From: Bacillus sp. RO2
GTDB taxonomy: Bacteria; Bacillota; Bacilli; Bacillales; Bacillaceae_I
DNA: 64,000 nt
Reading direction: 5' to 3'
NCBI RefSeq assembly: GCF_012911845.1
Contig: NZ_JAAXCU010000026.1
Span: 1 to 64,000, forward strand
Part shown: positions 8,759-17,024 of the stretch, one piece after another
How the letters are laid out: the number at the start of each line of letters is the position of its first letter
Numbering within the stretch: position 1 is the first letter of the stretch
Notes under the pieces: model-generated
The model's database searches: none
What the model saw: only the letters and a program-made list of their open reading frames with translations
What the model was told of the DNA's origin: nothing
Position numbers and translations under genes: made by a program

Positions 8759-9847
8759 ATGGCGGTAAAAGTTAAAAGCCGAGAAATTCTCCAGCATATT
8801 GCTGCCTACCCTTTAGGGAAAAGCTTGCAGGATATACAGACGGAATTAGGAATTGCGAATATAAGAAACATGTCTGAAATTGAAAATGTGTTTGGATGTT
8901 CACCGCTGGTAAAAAAACAATTAATGCAAAGACTAGATCATCTATTTACATACCCTGATGGTTCCGCTAGAGCTCTCTCTACCAAATTGGGGGATTTTTT
9001 GGGAGTAGCACAAAATCAGTTGTTCATTGGGAATGGGTCAGATGAAATAATTAGGCTGCTTATTCGAGCTTTTCTCAATAAAGAGGAAGAAGCTATTATG
9101 GCTGATGTTACATTCCCTAGATACAAAACCAATGTCTCCATTGAAGGTGGCAAGCCGGTGATCGTTCCATTAAAAGATGGTGTACATGATTTGACAGCCA
9201 TGCTAGCTAATATTACAGATGAGACAAAAATGATTTTTGTCTGCAATCCTAATAATCCGACAGGAACTATCGTTGAAAAGGGGGAACTTGTTTCTTTCAT
9301 TCAAAAAGTGCCAGAGCATATCTTGATTGTTCTAGATGAAGCGTACTATGAATACGCAACAAGTGAGGACTATCTTCAATCCATCCCTCTTTTAAAGAGA
9401 CATGCCAACCTTGTTGTTTTAAGAACGTTTTCTAAAGTATATGGCTTAGCAGGATTACGAATTGGTTATGGCATCATGGATCCTTCCATATCAGCAGAAT
9501 TAAACAAAGTGAAAGAGGTTTTCAATGTAAATCAGCTTGCTCAAGCAGCTGCGATGGAAGCCATTATGGATCAGGAATTTAGAAGGGTGTGTATCCTTCG
9601 CAATGAAGAAGGAAGAGCGTACTTGGAGTCAGAATTAGATGAACTGGGTTATACCTATTTCCTTACACAAGCGAATTTCATGATGATACATATCGGCAGA
9701 GATGGAAATGAGATTACTCAAAAATTATTAACAAAGGGGATCATGGTTAAATCAGGAGCAGTCTTGGGGTACCCAAACAGTATAAGGGTCACCATCTGCT
9801 CCATGGAAGATAACCGTTATTTTATCGAAACGTTAAAAAATTTGTAG
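8759..9847 (+). CDS. HisC-like PLP aminotransferase, probably aromatic
   Basis: 362-residue fold-type I aminotransferase of the histidinol-phosphate/aromatic group. Motifs in order are NPNNPTG, the PLP-contacting DEAYYEY, and the Schiff-base lysine in RTFSKVYGLAGLRIGYG. HisC relatives in Bacillus also transaminate tyrosine and phenylalanine. Lying between hpd and homogentisate pathway genes, and away from his genes, it most likely makes 4-hydroxyphenylpyruvate from tyrosine (inference from context). ATG 8759 follows TAGGAGG by nine bases. A true HisC role cannot be excluded by sequence alone. Confidence 0.8.
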   Translation: MAVKVKSREILQHIAAYPLGKSLQDIQTELGIANIRNMSEIENVFGCSPLVKKQLMQRLDHLFTYPDGSARALSTKLGDFLGVAQNQLFIGNGSDEIIRLLIRAFLNKEEEAIMADVTFPRYKTNVSIEGGKPVIVPLKDGVHDLTAMLANITDETKMIFVCNPNNPTGTIVEKGELVSFIQKVPEHILIVLDEAYYEYATSEDYLQSIPLLKRHANLVVLRTFSKVYGLAGLRIGYGIMDPSISAELNKVKEVFNVNQLAQAAAMEAIMDQEFRRVCILRNEEGRAYLESELDELGYTYFLTQANFMMIHIGRDGNEITQKLLTKGIMVKSGAVLGYPNSIRVTICSMEDNRYFIETLKNL

Positions 9848-9866
9848 CAAAGTGCAGGTGACAAAC

Positions 9867-10475
9867 ATGGATATTCAACCAAGCAATCTTGCCTGGAAAG
9901 ATGCATATAAGCTGATGGTGGGTTCTATTTTGCCAAGACCCATTGCACTAGTTTCTTCTATTAATAAAGAAGGAGTTGCAAACATCGCTCCTTTCAGTTT
10001 TTTTACAGCCATAAGTGCTGAGCCGATGCTAGTCTGCTTTTCCCCTATGAGAAGAGGAACAGATGGCTCGAAAAAGGACACCTTATTGAATATTGAAAGT
10101 ACAAAGGAGTTTGTCATCAATATTGTCAGTGAAGAAATAGTGGAACAAATGAATATCACCGCAACGGAATTCCCAAGCGATGTGGATGAATTTGTAGAAT
10201 CAGGTTTCACGAAAGAACCTAGTCTAATAGTAGCACCGCCGCGGGTGAAGGAAAGCCTTGTGCAAATGGAATGCACTCTTCACCAAGTGTTGCATTTCGG
10301 TGATGTACCAGGTTCAGGCAGCCTAGTTATCGGAAAAGTAGAGAGTTTTCACATATCAGATGATCTTTATTTCGATGGAAAGATTGATACAAAGAAATTG
10401 AATCCTGTAGGTAGAATGGCAGGGAGCATGTACACAAGGGCCATACATGATATGTTCGAACTTCAACGCAAATAA
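9867..10475 (+). CDS. Flavin reductase-like, FMN-binding split barrel protein
   Basis: About 202 residues beginning MDIQPSNLAWKDAYKLMVGS, followed by the flavin-reductase-like LPRPIALVSS and ANIAPFSFF motifs that bind FMN. ATG 9867 is preferred to GTG 9852 because CAGGTGA sits six bases upstream and homologues start with MD. Proteins of this family reduce or bind FMN. It occupies the place in the tyrosine cluster where a maleylacetoacetate isomerase might be expected, but the fold is unrelated to isomerases. Its role in the pathway is unknown to me. Confidence 0.75.
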   Translation: MDIQPSNLAWKDAYKLMVGSILPRPIALVSSINKEGVANIAPFSFFTAISAEPMLVCFSPMRRGTDGSKKDTLLNIESTKEFVINIVSEEIVEQMNITATEFPSDVDEFVESGFTKEPSLIVAPPRVKESLVQMECTLHQVLHFGDVPGSGSLVIGKVESFHISDDLYFDGKIDTKKLNPVGRMAGSMYTRAIHDMFELQRK

Positions 10476-10494
10476 TGAAATGTGAGGGTGTGTC

Positions 10495-11406
10495 ATGAAG
10501 TATATTACCTTTAAAAATAGCTCTGGTGAGATAAAAGCAGGCTGGATAAATCATGACATGGTTGTCGATATGAACGAAGCATCTGATGGATTATTACCTA
10601 ATGACCTTTTGACATTAATAAATCATTATGAAAAATTTAAAGACATCGTCGCACTTCACGATGCTAGTGATAGCGAAAAAGGGAGATATCCTTTTGAAGA
10701 AGTCACACTCCTTGCACCTTTACCAAAACCAGTAAGTGTCCGAGATTTCTATGCATTTGAGGATCACGTAAAAACGGCAAGGGCAAAAAGAGGACTTGAT
10801 GTAATTCCGGAATGGTATGAGATTCCCGTTTTTTATTTTACGAATCATTTGGCCATAAAGGGACCAGGTGACTTAATTGAAAAACCATCAGCCTGTGAGT
10901 GGTTGGATTATGAGCTGGAAATCGCCTGCATCATTGGAAAAGAAGGTAGAAATGTTAAAGCTCAGGATGCTGATGAATACATTTTCGGCTATTGCATCAT
11001 GAATGACTGGAGTGCAAGGGACCTTCAAGCAAAAGAGATGAAGGTAGGATTAGGGCCGGCAAAGGGGAAAGATTTCGCCACATCTTTAGGGCCTGTCATT
11101 GTGACACCAGATGAACTAGAATCGTTTAAGACAAATAAAGGCTACAACTTAGAAATGACCGCTTCTGTCAATGGAAGTCTTCTTTCTAAAGGGAATTTCG
11201 AGCAGATCCACTATAATTTTGCTCAAATGATTGAAAGAGCTTCAGCTGATGTTACATTGCACCCAGGAGAAGTGATAGGATCAGGAACTGTCGGAACAGG
11301 TTGTATCTTAGAACTTGGCACTGACGTCCACCGCTGGCTAAAGCCCGGTGACGAAGTAGAATTATCCATCACTGGCCTAGGAACATTGAAAAACACAATC
11401 AGATAA
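10495..11406 (+). CDS. Fumarylacetoacetate hydrolase family protein
   Basis: 303 residues with the FAH C-terminal fold. Metal-binding acidic residues are visible in WLDYELEIACIIG (E-x-E) and MNDWSARD, and a conserved lysine in PAKGKDF. The expected reaction is hydrolysis of fumarylacetoacetate, or maleylacetoacetate if no isomerase acts, to fumarate (or maleate) and acetoacetate. The gene lies between the flavin reductase-like gene and homogentisate dioxygenase with gaps of about 20 bp, so they are probably cotranscribed. The FAH family contains other hydrolases and decarboxylases; context makes the tyrosine role the best call. Confidence 0.83.
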   Translation: MKYITFKNSSGEIKAGWINHDMVVDMNEASDGLLPNDLLTLINHYEKFKDIVALHDASDSEKGRYPFEEVTLLAPLPKPVSVRDFYAFEDHVKTARAKRGLDVIPEWYEIPVFYFTNHLAIKGPGDLIEKPSACEWLDYELEIACIIGKEGRNVKAQDADEYIFGYCIMNDWSARDLQAKEMKVGLGPAKGKDFATSLGPVIVTPDELESFKTNKGYNLEMTASVNGSLLSKGNFEQIHYNFAQMIERASADVTLHPGEVIGSGTVGTGCILELGTDVHRWLKPGDEVELSITGLGTLKNTIR

Positions 11407-11429
11407 CTACTATGATATGAGGTGAGCTC

Positions 11430-12581
11430 ATGTATTATCGTAAAATGGGAGAAATACCACATAAACGCCACACCATGTTCAAAAAAGAAGATGGCACATT
11501 ATATAGAGAACAAGTAATGGGAACCAAAGGTTTCTCAGGCACACAATCTATCCTCTATCATCACTACCTGCCCACAGAAGTAGTAAAATCAAACGTGCTT
11601 GGCAGCTATATGCCTGAATATGAAGAACAAGAAGCCCTGAACCACCGGCACCTACTCACTACATCCATCGAGACCAAAGGAAATGCACTCGATGCCAGAG
11701 AATACTTATTAGGAAACAGTGATCTATTAATAGGTACAGCCTTGGTTACGGAACCGATGGAGAATTATTACCGAAATGGAGACGGAGACGAACTCCTTTT
11801 CATTCATTACGGTTCAGGTAAAATAGAAACCATGTTCGGAACGATTACATACCGCCCTGGTGATTATGTAACAATACCGATCGGCACCATTTACCGAGTA
11901 GTTCCAAATGAAGAAACGAAAATCCTCTTCATTGAATCATTCAGTCAATTAACCACACCTAGAAGGTACCGCAATGAATATGGTCAGATGCTCGAGCACA
12001 GTCCATTTTGTGAGCGTGACTTCAGAGGTCCTGAAATGTTGGAAACATACACAGAAAAAGGAGAGTATGAGGTAATTACCAAAACAAGGGGTTATTTGCA
12101 TTCTCACATACTTGGGCACCATCCGCTTGATGTTGTGGGTTGGGACGGTTATCTCTATCCTTGGGTATTTAATATAGAAGATTTTGAACCAATAACAGGA
12201 AGGGTTCATCAGCCACCTCCAGTCCATCAGACGTTTGAAGGCCATAACTTTGTTGTCTGTTCTTTTGTGCCAAGATTATACGATTACCACCCAGAAGCAA
12301 TACCGGCTCCTTATTATCATAGTAACGTGAACAGTGATGAACTGCTTTATTATGTGGCAGGAAACTTCATGAGCCGCAAAGGAATTGAGGAAGGATCCAT
12401 AACATTGCATCCATCAGGAATTCCACATGGTCCGCATCCTGGTACCACTGAAGCTAGTATTGGAAAGAAGGAGACCTTGGAGCTTGCAGTTATGATAGAT
12501 ACATTCAAGCCTTTGAAAGTTGTAAAAAAAGCTCACGGTATTGAAGATAAAAAGTATATGTTCACGTGGATAGAAAAATAA
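11430..12581 (+). CDS. hmgA: Homogentisate 1,2-dioxygenase
   Basis: 383-residue cupin-fold iron dioxygenase that opens the homogentisate ring to maleylacetoacetate. Cupin features include FIHYGSGKIETMFGTITYRPGDYVTIPIG-type strands near residue 130-160. The C-terminal metal site region has YYHSNVNSDELLYY and LHPSGIPHGPHPG, holding the candidate His/Glu/His iron ligands. It is shorter than the ~430-residue proteobacterial enzymes, as in other bacilli. RBS GAGGTGAG precedes ATG 11430. It is the last gene of the aromatic cluster; a terminator follows directly. Confidence 0.88.
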   Translation: MYYRKMGEIPHKRHTMFKKEDGTLYREQVMGTKGFSGTQSILYHHYLPTEVVKSNVLGSYMPEYEEQEALNHRHLLTTSIETKGNALDAREYLLGNSDLLIGTALVTEPMENYYRNGDGDELLFIHYGSGKIETMFGTITYRPGDYVTIPIGTIYRVVPNEETKILFIESFSQLTTPRRYRNEYGQMLEHSPFCERDFRGPEMLETYTEKGEYEVITKTRGYLHSHILGHHPLDVVGWDGYLYPWVFNIEDFEPITGRVHQPPPVHQTFEGHNFVVCSFVPRLYDYHPEAIPAPYYHSNVNSDELLYYVAGNFMSRKGIEEGSITLHPSGIPHGPHPGTTEASIGKKETLELAVMIDTFKPLKVVKKAHGIEDKKYMFTWIEK

Positions 12582-12591
12582 TTTTGTGGGA

Positions 12592-12626
12592 AACACCAGG
12601 CTTTCCAAAAAGCTTGGTGTTTTTTA
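12592..12626 (+). terminator. Intrinsic terminator of the aromatic catabolic cluster
   Basis: AACACCAGGCTT (12592-12603), loop TCCAAA, AAGCTTGGTGTT (12610-12621) with one G-U pair, and a T run to 12626. From 12627 to about 12900 the sequence is AT-rich with nothing else I recognise. Confidence 0.9.
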
Positions 12627-12900
12627 TGGTTTTTTTATCCAAAAAAGTAAGATTTCCTGTAAATAATGTAACATAACAGTACTATCTTGTAATAAAATGG
12701 ACGGTATCAAAACTTGTCAACACCATTTTTTTAGTATAATTTAAATTTGTTTCATTTTACTGGAAAAATGCATCAAATCCGTTTCAATTATACTCTCTTG
12801 AAATCCGTTGATACATAAAGATTCTTGTAGTATATGGATAATTATAGAATAATAACATTTTCAATATCCACATTATTCCTCTAATATTACACAAAACCCA

Positions 12901-12909
12901 TGATATGAT
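12901..12909 (+). promoter_or_regulatory. Extended -10 promoter for the CAP-domain gene
   Basis: TGATATGAT matches the TGnTATAAT extended -10 class; no good -35 is seen 17 bp upstream. It lies about 50 bp before the coding start. Confidence 0.5.
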
Positions 12910-12961
12910 TTTAGTGTAGCAAGAAAGCAACACAAAAAACTTTCAAGGGGGAAACACACCT

Positions 12962-13798
12962 ATGAAAATCAACAAAAAGTCAATCATCACTGCTGTAACT
13001 ACTGCAGCTGTATTAACTGCAGCACCATTCGGAATGAATGCAAAGGCAGAATCAAACGCACCAACAAAACCAACATGTGACTTAACAAACAAAGTCACTT
13101 CATTTAATAGTAATAAAGCATTCACTAACCAAGAAGATGCAAAGGCGTTCTTAGACGGTTATGTGAAAGAACTTGAAGAAAAATACGGTGTAAAAGTTAA
13201 TTTAAATGGCGCACCATCTGCTGAAGCAGCTGAAAAAGAAGCACCTAAGCAAGAAGCTCCAAAACAAGCTGAGCAGAAACCTGCTGAAAAAGTAGAAGCG
13301 CCTAAGGAAGAAAAAGCGGAAGCTCCTGCAGAGGCACCAAAACAGGAAGCTCAAGCACCACAACAACAAGCTCCACAGCAAAATGCTGAAAAACCAGCAA
13401 CTGAACAAGCAGCAGGCGCTGTAAGTGAGTTTGAAAAGAAAGTAGTAGAATTAACAAACGCTGAGCGTGAAAAACAAGGTCTAGCTCCATTAACATTAGA
13501 TGAAGAATTAAGCAAAGTAGCAAAAGAGAAGTCTAAAGACATGCAACAAAATAATTATTTCTCTCATAACAGCCCAACTTACGGATCTCCATTTGATATG
13601 ATGAAACAATTTGGAGTAGAATACCGTACAGCAGGTGAAAACATTGCACAAGGACAACAAAGCCCTGAAGAGGTAGTAAATGCATGGATGAATTCTGAAG
13701 GACACCGTGCTAATATCATGAACGAAAACTTCACTCATATCGGTGTAGGTCATGTAGAAGAAGGTAACTACTGGACGCAAATGTTCATTGGAAAATAA
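12962..13798 (+). CDS. Secreted CAP/SCP-domain protein (YkwD-like)
   Basis: 278 residues. Residues 1-29 form a Sec signal peptide (KINKK, hydrophobic alanine/threonine stretch, likely cleavage after NAKA). A region of about 70 residues (80-150) is almost only Glu, Ala, Pro, Lys and Gln in short imperfect repeats and probably forms an extended linker. The CAP domain (152-278) has HNSPTYGSPFDMM, GENIAQGQ, NAWMNSEGHRANIMN and HIGVGH. These are secreted proteins of unknown activity in bacilli. The start has GGGG ten bases upstream; the gene stands alone between terminators. Confidence 0.9.
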   Translation: MKINKKSIITAVTTAAVLTAAPFGMNAKAESNAPTKPTCDLTNKVTSFNSNKAFTNQEDAKAFLDGYVKELEEKYGVKVNLNGAPSAEAAEKEAPKQEAPKQAEQKPAEKVEAPKEEKAEAPAEAPKQEAQAPQQQAPQQNAEKPATEQAAGAVSEFEKKVVELTNAEREKQGLAPLTLDEELSKVAKEKSKDMQQNNYFSHNSPTYGSPFDMMKQFGVEYRTAGENIAQGQQSPEEVVNAWMNSEGHRANIMNENFTHIGVGHVEEGNYWTQMFIGK

Positions 13799-13812
13799 TA
13801 TAGTAACTATTG

Positions 13813-13839
13813 AAAAGGCAGCCGACTGGCTGCCTTTTT
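13813..13839. terminator. Bidirectional terminator between convergent genes
   Basis: AAAAGGCAGCC (13813-13823), loop GACT, GGCTGCCTTTTT (13828-13839). A-rich left and T-rich right flanks let it serve the CAP gene and the convergent gene ending at 13841. Confidence 0.9.
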
Positions 13840-13840
13840 C

Positions 13841-14218
13841 CTATGTCTCTATTTTAAAGCGTTGATCACAACGTTCCATAAAAAAGTAGGCCTTTTTAAT
13901 TTGTTGGACCACCTTTTGGATACTATTAGGATTAATGCGGTTGACCCCGATATCCTGCAAATAGGCAAAAACAACAGCCAAGGAAGGTAAGAGAAAGTCT
14001 GAACTCAAAAGATTGGCATCGTAATCAATCAAGATTTTAATTTCGCTTTTTAACTTAACTTTGTATCTTTTGAAATGTAGAATCAAGTCTTCATGTAATT
14101 TTGTCTTTTGCTCATAGTTTGCCATTTCATAGCTTTCTAACAAATCAAGAAGAATTTTAAGCTCATGTCGAAAATAGTGTAAAGAAGCTCGGACTTTTTC
14201 CATATCATAATCATTCAT
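13841..14218 (-). CDS. Hypothetical helical protein, 125 aa
   Basis: I do not recognise a family. The 125-residue product is rich in Leu, Lys, Ile and Glu, predicted almost wholly helical, with no signal peptide and no clear membrane segment. A long amphipathic stretch runs from ASLHYFRHELKILLDLLE to the middle of the protein. The ATG at 14218 has a good RBS, GAGGT, eight bases upstream on the minus strand. It precedes a bidirectional terminator and seems to be a single-gene unit. Confidence 0.7.
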   Translation of the reverse strand: MNDYDMEKVRASLHYFRHELKILLDLLESYEMANYEQKTKLHEDLILHFKRYKVKLKSEIKILIDYDANLLSSDFLLPSLAVVFAYLQDIGVNRINPNSIQKVVQQIKKAYFFMERCDQRFKIET

Positions 14219-14309
14219 CGGTATTACCTCACTTAAAAAATTATCATATGACTTTTTTCGACAATTTACTACAAAACTCCTTTTTTTATTCCTATAAGAA
14301 TAGTTATAG

Positions 14310-15674
14310 TTATTTTGCGGTTCCTGATATAGCCATATATCTGTTTTGGAGAATGTTTAATCGCCAAGAAAGCCCTATTGCTCCTGCTGCTAAACCGCAA
14401 ATTAAACCAATCCAATAGCCAAATGCTCCGAAATCAGTATAGTTTGCCAATATATACCCAATTGGTAAACCAATAATCCAATAAGATACAAAGGCAAGCA
14501 TGAACGTAACATTCACATCTTTATATCCTCGTAGGGCCCCCTGTATCGGGGCAGCAATGGCATCAGAAAGCTGAAAGAAAATGGCGTACAGAAGGAAAGC
14601 GGTAGTTAGGGTAATAACTTCTGGATCTTTTGTGTAAAGATAAGCGACTTCTGCTCTAAAGAAATATAGAAATACAGCACAAATGGAAGAAAGAAGGACA
14701 GCAGAAACGACTCCCATAATGGTGTATTGTTTGGCATCTTGAATGCGTCCAGCTCCAACTTCAAATCCGACCAAAATAGTTAAAGCCATGGAAATACTGA
14801 GCGGTATCATGTAAAGAAGGGAAGCGAAATTCAGTGCTACTTGATGAGAGGCGATTGTCACAGTATCAAATGAACTCATCAAAAGAGTCACAGCTGAAAA
14901 AATACTCGTTTCAAAGAAAATGGAAAGACCTATTGGAACCCCGATCAGTAATATTTCTTTCCACTTTGAAAATGATACGGGATATAGTTTTTTGAAAAGC
15001 GGATACTTGGTAAATGGTCTCTTCTTTAGGACAATATATAAGGAAATAATCATAATTAGCCAATAAGTCAAAGCAGATGCCACTCCTGCACCAATTCCTC
15101 CAAGGGCAGGAAGTCCAAGTTTGCCGAAAATCAATAAGTAGTTTAGCAAGACATTAATAGGTAAGGACAGAAGAGTGATGATCATAGACGTTCTTGTGTG
15201 TCCTAGCGCATCAATAAAACATCGAAGTACTGTATAAACAAAGAGCGGTACTATTCCGAAGCCAAGTGCAATCAAATAGTATTTTGCTACATATCTAACT
15301 TCTGCTTCTAAATTCATACCAGTAAGAATCGGATTGATTAACACTGCCCCAATACAGATAACAAGAATACTCATGGCAAACGCAACATACACACCTTGGG
15401 TAATGGAAAAAGGAACACCTTTTGTCTTTTTAGCGCCAACAAGCTGTGCGACAATTGGAGTAATAGAGAGCAGTATTCCGCTTAGACCTGTGTAAACTGG
15501 GACCCAGAGTCCAGAAGCAATCGCAACGCCGGCCAAGTCAGTAGCTCCTACGTTTCCCGTCATCATGATGTCAAAGAGATTCATCGAAAATAAGCCAAGT
15601 TGTGTTATCAGAATAGGTACTACAATTTTAATGAAAAGATGGAGACGTTCTTTATAAGAAAATACTTGATGCAT
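14310..15674 (-). CDS. MATE family efflux transporter
   Basis: 454-residue inner membrane protein with about 12 hydrophobic segments in two six-helix halves, as in the multidrug and toxin extrusion family (cation-coupled drug export). Recognisable features are ITQLGLFSMNLFDIMMTGNVG in helix 1, PIVAQLVGAKK after helix 2, and in the second half ASHQVALNFASLLYMIPLSISMALTILVGFEVGAGR, the repeat of the same MATE signature. NorM/YeeO-type drug substrates are known for the family; this protein's substrate is not evident. It is a single gene divergent from the TerC riboswitch. Confidence 0.9.
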   Translation of the reverse strand: MHQVFSYKERLHLFIKIVVPILITQLGLFSMNLFDIMMTGNVGATDLAGVAIASGLWVPVYTGLSGILLSITPIVAQLVGAKKTKGVPFSITQGVYVAFAMSILVICIGAVLINPILTGMNLEAEVRYVAKYYLIALGFGIVPLFVYTVLRCFIDALGHTRTSMIITLLSLPINVLLNYLLIFGKLGLPALGGIGAGVASALTYWLIMIISLYIVLKKRPFTKYPLFKKLYPVSFSKWKEILLIGVPIGLSIFFETSIFSAVTLLMSSFDTVTIASHQVALNFASLLYMIPLSISMALTILVGFEVGAGRIQDAKQYTIMGVVSAVLLSSICAVFLYFFRAEVAYLYTKDPEVITLTTAFLLYAIFFQLSDAIAAPIQGALRGYKDVNVTFMLAFVSYWIIGLPIGYILANYTDFGAFGYWIGLICGLAAGAIGLSWRLNILQNRYMAISGTAK

Positions 15675-15720
15675 ACTAATCCCACGACCTTTAATATAGA
15701 AATAGATAATAATGTTATGG

Positions 15721-15729
15721 ATTATATCA
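15721..15729 (-). promoter_or_regulatory. Extended -10 promoter for the MATE gene
   Basis: On the minus strand the bases read TGATATAAT, a perfect TATAAT with an extended TG. It lies about 47 bp upstream of the MATE start. No convincing -35 was seen. Confidence 0.55.
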
Positions 15730-15818
15730 CAAAAAAATTATTTAGAGTGTAGAAATAAATTATTTGAAATTTAAGATATTGGCCTTCCAATACCTACTTA
15801 CTTCCGAAAAATAATGTG

Positions 15819-15847
15819 TTGACACTCTTCTATAAACCTACTAGAAT
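15819..15847 (+). promoter_or_regulatory. Sigma-A promoter of the yybP-ykoY leader
   Basis: TTGACA (15819-15824), 17-bp spacer, TAGAAT (15842-15847). It is one of the best promoter matches in the window and places transcription start about 30 nt before the riboswitch. Confidence 0.85.
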
Positions 15848-15884
15848 AGTTATATATTAAAACTACATATGCACAAGCCCAATC

Positions 15885-16024
15885 AAAGGGGAGTAGCTAT
15901 GAGAACGATATTGCCGTCATGACGTGACTGAATTATTCAGCACCGGCATTATCGGCAACGAATATGTTGTTAGCAAGACCTTTGCCTAAACTGGAAATTG
16001 GACAGTTCTAGGTAAAGGTCTTTT
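15885..16024 (+). promoter_or_regulatory. yybP-ykoY (manganese) riboswitch with terminator
   Basis: The leader begins with AAAGGGGAGTAG (15885-15896), the hallmark 5' segment of the yybP-ykoY family, and closes with CACCGGCATTATCGGCAACG-like paired segments before 15960. These riboswitches sense Mn2+ and usually switch an expression platform on. Here the platform is a strong hairpin: AAGACCTTTGCCTA (15975-15988) pairs with TAGGTAAAGGTCTT (16009-16022), with an inner AACTG/CAGTT stem and a TTTT tail. The downstream gene is a TerC/YkoY protein, exactly the partner expected. Exact helix borders were not modelled. Confidence 0.9.
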
Positions 16025-16034
16025 ATGTGTTCAT

Positions 16035-16068
16035 AAAAGCCTTTGCCTGTTTCTTAGGAAAGGCTTTT
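16035..16068 (+). terminator. Second terminator-like hairpin before terC
   Basis: AAAAGCCTTTGCCT (16035-16048), loop GTTTCTT, AGGAAAGGCTTTT (16056-16068). It repeats the CCTTTGCCT arm of the riboswitch terminator eleven bases downstream of that terminator's tail. Arms of the two hairpins could cross-pair. Confidence 0.7.
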
Positions 16069-16091
16069 GTTATGTAAAAGGAGAGGAAACC

Positions 16092-16874
16092 ATGGAGATA
16101 TCATTATTATTGGAATACGGCTGGGTTCTTCTTGTCTTGATTGCACTTGAAGGTATTTTGGCGGCTGACAACGCACTAGTACTAGCAATTATGGTTAAGC
16201 ACCTACCAGAAGAGGCACGTAAAAAGGCTTTATTTTACGGTCTGGCAGGGGCTCTCGTCTTCAGGCTTGGATCTTTGTTTGCCATCTCATTCTTAGTAAC
16301 AATTTGGCAAGTTCAGGCGATTGGAGCCGCATACTTGCTGTTTATCGCACTCAACCATATATGGCGAAGGTTTGCAGTGGCAAAAGTGGAGCATGCTGCC
16401 ACTATTGATACGCCTAAAAAACAGTCCGGTTTTTGGATGACAGTTTTCAAAGTAGAAGTTGCTGACATTGCTTTCGCTGTCGACTCTATCCTTGCAGCTT
16501 TCGCATTGGCCATGACGTTGCCAAAAACAAACCTCCCTCAAATCGGAGGTATTGATGGAGGGCAATTCATCATCATCTTCCTTGGTGGATTTATCGGGGT
16601 AGTGATTATGCGTTTTGCTGCTACCTTGTTTGTTAAATTGTTAAAGGAAAGACCAAGTTTGGAAACAGCCGCATTTTTAATTGTAGGTTGGGTAGGTTTC
16701 AAACTGGCTATGTACACACTGGCACATCCAAGTGTTGGCGTGCTTCCTTACCACTTCCCACACAGTCCCTTGTTTAAAGCGATGTTCTGGATTGTCTTAA
16801 TTGGTATCGCTGTTGGTGGCTGGATTGTTTCAGGAAAGAACAAAGTAGTTCAGGAAGTGGATAGCATCAAGTAA
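16092..16874 (+). CDS. TerC/YkoY family membrane protein (Mn2+ homeostasis)
   Basis: 260-residue integral membrane protein with about seven helices. The TerC family's acidic membrane motifs are present: ALEGILAADNALVLA in helix 1 and VEVADIAFAVDSILAAF in the middle. Homologues YkoY and YceF in B. subtilis are manganese-linked, recently tied to metalation of exoenzymes and Mn export. The Mn-sensing leader directly upstream supports that role. ATG 16092 follows AGGAGAGG. A terminator at 16925 ends the unit. Confidence 0.88.
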   Translation: MEISLLLEYGWVLLVLIALEGILAADNALVLAIMVKHLPEEARKKALFYGLAGALVFRLGSLFAISFLVTIWQVQAIGAAYLLFIALNHIWRRFAVAKVEHAATIDTPKKQSGFWMTVFKVEVADIAFAVDSILAAFALAMTLPKTNLPQIGGIDGGQFIIIFLGGFIGVVIMRFAATLFVKLLKERPSLETAAFLIVGWVGFKLAMYTLAHPSVGVLPYHFPHSPLFKAMFWIVLIGIAVGGWIVSGKNKVVQEVDSIK

Positions 16875-16924
16875 GTTAACTCATTTTACTTCAAGTAACA
16901 TGCAATTATTGATATAATGTACTT

Positions 16925-16957
16925 GGCTGTTGACAATCTAATGTCAGCAGCCTTTTT
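16925..16957 (+). terminator. Intrinsic terminator after terC
   Basis: GGCTGTTGACA (16925-16935), loop ATCTAA, TGTCAGCAGCC (16942-16952) with one G-U pair, then TTTTT. An open frame that runs across it starts later, at 17025. Confidence 0.88.
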
Positions 16958-17024
16958 CAATAATTCGATATCTACGCCCTTATTGTGGGATACTAAATGG
17001 AATAAGTTAAAAGGAGACGGAAAG

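Noticed and set aside
16917-17024. N-terminal extension of the MoxR ATPase
   Set aside because: It would begin before the terC terminator and has no RBS; ATG 17025 has AAAGGAGA and a normal protein start.
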